A DNA stretch of 64,000 nt from Ideonella sp. (GTDB taxonomy: Bacteria; Pseudomonadota; Gammaproteobacteria; Burkholderiales; Burkholderiaceae_C): contig JABTUC010000001.1 in assembly GCA_015075545.1 (NCBI GenBank), positions 62,001 through 126,000 of the forward strand, written 5' to 3'. The notes beneath the pieces were generated by a model. That model did not search any database. It was not told the DNA's origin and was given only the letters and a program-made list of their open reading frames with translations. The translations under genes and the position numbers were made by a program. Shown here piece by piece: positions 63,142-64,000 of the stretch. The stretch's first letter is position 1. Every line of letters starts with the position of its first letter.

Positions 63142-64000
63142 ATGTCGCAACCCCAAGCCGCCCGCGCCGCGGCGGATTCGTTCTACGACGCGCTCGAAAC
63201 GCGCGACCCCGCGCAGCGCGAGCGCGATGCGCTGGCCGCGCTGCCGCCGCTGCTGCGCCGTGTGCAGGCCACCGCGGCCGGCGCCGAGCGCCTCGGCCGG
63301 GTGGATGCCGATGCGATCACCACGCGCCAGGCGTTCGCCAAGCTGCCGGTGCTGCGCAAGGGCGAGGTGCACCAGCGCCAGCAGGCCGGCCGCGCCGCAG
63401 CGACGTGGGACCCGCTGGGCGGCATCTCGGCCATCGGCTGGCGCGGCACGGCGGCAGCGCAAGGCGCGCGCCGCGTGTACCAGTCGCCGGGTCCGATCTA
63501 CGAACCCGAAGGCCTCGGGCCCGATCCGTTTCGCATGGCGCGTGCGCTGTGGGCCGCCGGGTTTCGCGCCGGCGACCTGGTGCACTGCAGCTTCAGCTAC
63601 CACCTCACGCCGGCCGGCGCGATGATGGAAGGCGGCGCGCACGCGATCGGCTGCACCACCTTTCCGGGCGGCGTCGGCAACACCGAACTGCAGTTGCAGG
63701 CGATCGTCGACCTGCGGCCGCACGGCTATATCGGCACGCCGAGCTTCCTGAAGATCCTGGTCGAACGCGCCGCCGAATCGGGGCAGTCGATCGCCTCGAT
63801 GCACAAGGCGTTGGTCAGCGCCGAGGCGTTCCCGCCGTCGTTGCGCGACTGGCTCGGCGTGCGCGGCATCGAGGGCTACCAGGCCTACGGCACCGCCGAT
63901 GTCGGCCTCATCGCCTACGAGACGGTGGCGCGCGAAGGAATGGTGGTCGACGAGGGCGTGCTGCTCGAGATCGTGCGCCCGGGCACCGACGATCCCGTGC
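63142..64000 (+). CDS. Phenylacetate-CoA ligase-like (PaaK-type) enzyme, 3' end cut off
   Basis: 286 codons are present; the frame is open at the window end. A GGAGG ribosome site precedes the ATG. The protein resembles the PaaK/CoF-synthetase branch of AMP-forming ligases: FAKLPVLRKGEVHQRQ, YEPEGLGPDPFRMARALWAAGF, HCSFSYHLTPAGAMMEGGA, GCTTFPGGVGNTELQLQAI, YIGTPSFLKILVERA and YGTADVGLIAYE. It shows that the operon holds two distinct acid-activating enzymes. The substrate is probably aromatic (inference). Confidence 0.88.
   Translation, partial: MSQPQAARAAADSFYDALETRDPAQRERDALAALPPLLRRVQATAAGAERLGRVDADAITTRQAFAKLPVLRKGEVHQRQQAGRAAATWDPLGGISAIGWRGTAAAQGARRVYQSPGPIYEPEGLGPDPFRMARALWAAGFRAGDLVHCSFSYHLTPAGAMMEGGAHAIGCTTFPGGVGNTELQLQAIVDLRPHGYIGTPSFLKILVERAAESGQSIASMHKALVSAEAFPPSLRDWLGVRGIEGYQAYGTADVGLIAYETVAREGMVVDEGVLLEIVRPGTDDPV

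Overview
The window is about 70% G+C and reads as chromosomal DNA of a beta-proteobacterium, order Burkholderiales. The Rubrivivax/Leptothrix/Methylibium/Ideonella branch is my best guess. The support is the gene order pilMNOPQ-aroK-aroB-gltB with mrcA divergent, cyaY-lptM-lysA, a Burkholderia-type porin, a 514-residue IlvA, and a type II secretion locus with gspC split off from gspG-F. I saw no rRNA, tRNA or CRISPR.

Layout. 1-11.8 kb (minus strand): type IV pilus assembly genes pilM-N-O-P-Q, a terminator, then shikimate genes aroK and aroB, a REP-associated transposase-like gene that has lost its catalytic residues, and gltB, cut by the window edge. 12-16.3 kb: mrcA, cyaY, lptM and lysA. 16.3-20.4 kb: a dipeptide/oligopeptide ABC importer (B, C, D, F; no binding protein). 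20.4-26.5 kb: a DUF3047 lipoprotein, a porin with a strong terminator, coq7, an OsmC protein, ilvA, and a stand-alone cobT-like gene. 26.5-37.6 kb: a type II secretion (T2SS) locus, gspC divergent from gspG-H-I-J-K-L-M-N-D-E-F. 37.7-42.1 kb: a Lon-like AAA ATPase without protease, convergent with a large BTAD-type regulator (winged helix, BTAD, NTPase, TPR).

42.1-49.3 kb is the least ordinary part. A minus-strand operon of four unrecognised secreted proteins plus a translationally coupled 30-codon ORF is followed by a frameshifted Ig-like/YCF48 (BNR) gene and then the BTAD regulator. Two promoters here share one layout: two GTGACGC heptamers with an 11-bp period, then 9 bp, then a TACNNN -10 box. 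This is the arrangement known for SARP/BTAD activators. A 142-bp direct repeat ending exactly at a start codon precedes both the decayed gene and the regulator gene. I propose a BTAD-controlled secreted-protein module beside the T2SS.

49.5-55.4 kb: a 7TMR-DISM diguanylate cyclase, a 5'-nucleotidase, an IS1182-type insertion sequence with a gene remnant behind it, a membrane fatty-acid/carotenoid hydroxylase-like protein, and a Crp/Fnr regulator. 55.5-64 kb (plus strand): an uptake-and-activation operon with an AMP-forming acyl-CoA ligase, livG, livH, livM, livK, livF, a 97-residue unknown and a PaaK-like CoA ligase cut by the window end. Striking stem-loops lie in the livH-livM and livK-livF junctions. 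Several genes have a -10-like box only 6-8 nt before the start codon, suggesting leaderless mRNAs.
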